Source: Prevotella sp. S7-1-8
Lineage (GTDB): Bacteria; Bacteroidota; Bacteroidia; Bacteroidales; Bacteroidaceae
DNA length: 64,000 nt
NCBI RefSeq assembly: GCF_000758925.1
Contig: NZ_JRNC01000033.1
Span: 25,052-89,051 of the forward strand
Direction of reading: 5' to 3'
The notes below the pieces were generated by a model, which saw nothing but the letters and a program-made list of their open reading frames with translations, did no database searches and was not told the DNA's origin. Each line of letters begins with the position of its first letter. The stretch's first letter is position 1. Shown piece by piece: positions 62,290 to 64,000 of this stretch. The position numbers and the translations under genes are program-made.

Positions 62290-63837
62290 ATGCTTGTTAA
62301 AACATACAGTGCGGCTGTAAATGGTCTTGAGATCACGCCGGTTACGATAGAGGTGAGCCTGAATAAAGGTGTGATGTACCATCTCACTGGTCTTGGAGAC
62401 GAGGCTGTGAGAGAAGGCAGGGACCGTATTGCAGCGGCCTTGTTGCACAATGGTTTTCATTTTCCGAAAGCTGATATCACAGTCAATTTGGCACCCGCCG
62501 ACTTGCGCAAGGAGGGCAGCAGCTTTGACCTGCCCTTGGCGATAGCCATTCTCGCGGCTCACGGCCAAATCACCACCCCCGATCTTGACCGCTACATGAT
62601 GGTGGGCGAGCTGAGCCTTGACGGCACCTTGCAACCCGCCAAAGGTGTGCTGCCCATAGCCATCAAGGCACGAGCCGAGCGCTATAAAGGACTCATCGTG
62701 CCACAAGCCAACGTGCGCGAGGCTGCCGTGGTAAACCATTTGGAGGTTTACGGCATGGAAACGATGATCGATGTCATCAAGTTTCTCGGAGGGGAGATAG
62801 CGCGAGAGCCTACTGTCGTTGACACGCGCAAGGAATTTTATGAGCGTCAGTACAATTTTGACCTTGATTTTGCCGATGTGAGAGGCCAAGAGAACGTGAA
62901 GCGTGCGCTTGAGGTGGCGGCTGCCGGTGGGCACAACCTCATAATGATAGGGCCGCCTGGCAGTGGCAAGTCGATGATGGCCAAACGCTTACCTTCCATC
63001 CTTCCACCGCTCACATTGTCAGAGAGTTTGGAGACCACGCAAATACATTCCGTCGCTGGCCAACTTTCTCGGCAGTCCACGCTTATCTCCCAACGACCGT
63101 TTCGCGCTCCCCATCACACCATTTCAGAGGTGGCTCTCGTGGGTGGTGGAACCAACCCTATGCCCGGGGAGATTAGCCTCGCGCATAATGGCGTGTTGTT
63201 TTGCGATGAACTTCCGGAGTTTAACAAGCACACTTTGGAGGTGCTGCGCCAACCGTTGGAAGACCGAGCCATTAATATCAGCCGAGCCAAATACACCGTC
63301 ACATTCCCATGCAGCTTCATGTTTGTGGCCAGCATGAACCCATGCCCTTGCGGATATTACGGCGATCAGACCCATCATTGCGTGTGCTCGCCAGGGCAAA
63401 TACAGAAATATCTCAACAAGATCAGTGGGCCGCTGCTTGACCGTATAGACATACAGTGCGAGATAGCAGCCTTGCCATTCAAGGATATATCAAAAGCCGC
63501 GCCGGGCGAGCCGAGCGTGAAAATTCGCGAACGGGTTATCGCCGCTCGTGGCATACAGACCGAACGTTTTAAGGATTGCAAGGATATACACTGCAACGCT
63601 CAGATGACTGAGCGCATGATCCATCGCTACGCCGAGCCAAACGCTGAAAGCCTCGACTTGCTGCGCATGGCTATGGAGCGACTGTCGCTCTCCGCGCGAG
63701 CCTATACTCGTATCCTCAGGGTGGCGCGCACCATCGCCGACCTTGCAGGCTCTGACCAAGTTAGCTCCGAGCATTTGGCTGAGGCCATCGGCTATCGCAA
63801 CCTTGATCGTGGAAACTGGGCGGAGCGAGAGCTTTAA
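62290..63837 (+). CDS. YifB/ComM family Mg-chelatase-like AAA+ ATPase
   Basis: 515 residues. An N-terminal Lon-protease-like ChlI domain (about 1-180, with VMYHLTGLGDEAVREGRDRI near 30) precedes the AAA+ Mg-chelatase domain. That domain has Walker A GPPGSGKSMMAKRLP (about 219), Walker B LFCDELPEF (about 303), and a Cys-containing segment MNPCPCGYYGDQTHHCVC (about 350). The C-terminal helical domain follows. In naturally competent bacteria ComM drives branch migration during recombination, which would fit the comF and recX genes in this window, but the link is only suggestive. Confidence 0.93.
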   Translation: MLVKTYSAAVNGLEITPVTIEVSLNKGVMYHLTGLGDEAVREGRDRIAAALLHNGFHFPKADITVNLAPADLRKEGSSFDLPLAIAILAAHGQITTPDLDRYMMVGELSLDGTLQPAKGVLPIAIKARAERYKGLIVPQANVREAAVVNHLEVYGMETMIDVIKFLGGEIAREPTVVDTRKEFYERQYNFDLDFADVRGQENVKRALEVAAAGGHNLIMIGPPGSGKSMMAKRLPSILPPLTLSESLETTQIHSVAGQLSRQSTLISQRPFRAPHHTISEVALVGGGTNPMPGEISLAHNGVLFCDELPEFNKHTLEVLRQPLEDRAINISRAKYTVTFPCSFMFVASMNPCPCGYYGDQTHHCVCSPGQIQKYLNKISGPLLDRIDIQCEIAALPFKDISKAAPGEPSVKIRERVIAARGIQTERFKDCKDIHCNAQMTERMIHRYAEPNAESLDLLRMAMERLSLSARAYTRILRVARTIADLAGSDQVSSEHLAEAIGYRNLDRGNWAEREL

Positions 63838-64000
63838 GTTTTTGGGTTAGGCCATGGGGCTTTGAAGACATGGACACGCTATTATCAAAAAGGACTCCGT
63901 AAGTTCCACAACAAGCCGATGGCGCAAAATCCAGTTCGTCAGCTGCCTGAAAAGGTTGTTGATTTTTCGATTTTCATGATTGCTTCCTTTATTTTGTTTT
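63838..64000 (+). other. Unassigned end of window
   Basis: No recognisable gene, terminator or promoter in the last 163 bp. Confidence 0.4.

Overview
This window looks like chromosomal DNA of a Bacteroidales bacterium, most like Prevotella or a close relative. The evidence is: many genes preceded by the Bacteroidetes promoter pair (TTTG or TTG, about 20 nt, then TAnnTTTG); little sign of Shine-Dalgarno sites; a fused secDF; and lineage-typical families (DUF4271, DUF6242, DUF6089, DUF4369, fused-gamma/alpha KorA with KorB, tandem Skp/OmpH genes after bamA). I see no prophage, insertion sequence, conjugative element, rRNA operon or CRISPR array. Most of the window is housekeeping DNA with gene-poor spacers between operons.

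Layout. 1-5340: metK with a terminator, then DUF4271-hemD-rnpA-yidD-tyrS. 5265-6210: long spacer and tRNA-Gln(TTG). 6378-8340: a superoxide reductase whose N-terminal domain has lost its metal-binding cysteines, then a decayed kduI pseudogene in front of an intact SDR oxidoreductase. 8357-14094: HU (minus strand), then rhomboid protease, EEP-family hydrolase and secDF. 14410-18906 (minus): leuS-yitT-rdgB. 19256-21888: a small DNA-modification island with a 5-methylcytosine methyltransferase, an unknown and probably frameshifted companion gene, and a divergent vsr mismatch endonuclease. 22798-24306: cation/proton antiporter. 24411-32821: an envelope operon of DUF6242 lipoprotein, DUF6089 protein, uppS, bamA, three skp/ompH genes and murI. 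32952-34747: rbfA and a LolC/E-type permease. 35151-37843 (minus): second yitT paralogue, alpha/beta hydrolase and an orphan ABC ATPase.

38299-42576: argS, RNase H, a membrane protein with a winged-helix regulator, and DUF1893. 42708-44426 (minus): Na/Pi cotransporter. 44648-46309: nucleoside kinase. 46434-47465 (minus): DUF6483-like protein and an outer-membrane barrel. 48524-51508: korAB 2-oxoacid:ferredoxin oxidoreductase. 51984-54528: upp (minus) and pckA. 54641-54897: a promoter, a roughly 220-nt structured and apparently non-coding transcript, and a terminator. 55287-59233: prmC, recX, comF, pyrE, a SRPBCC protein and a cysteine-rich lipoprotein. 59402-63837: tRNA-Leu(TAA), a TPR/OmpA-like lipoprotein, a DUF4369/thioredoxin-fold lipoprotein without CXXC, and yifB/comM.

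The points most worth a second look are: the kduI pseudogene (lost start codon, two in-frame stops, internal deletion) beside an intact partner; the structured RNA after pckA; a degenerate hairpin repeat found in four spacers; the methyltransferase-unknown-vsr island with an apparent +1 frameshift; and the cysteine-free superoxide reductase and thioredoxin-fold proteins. I found no clearly new multi-gene system.
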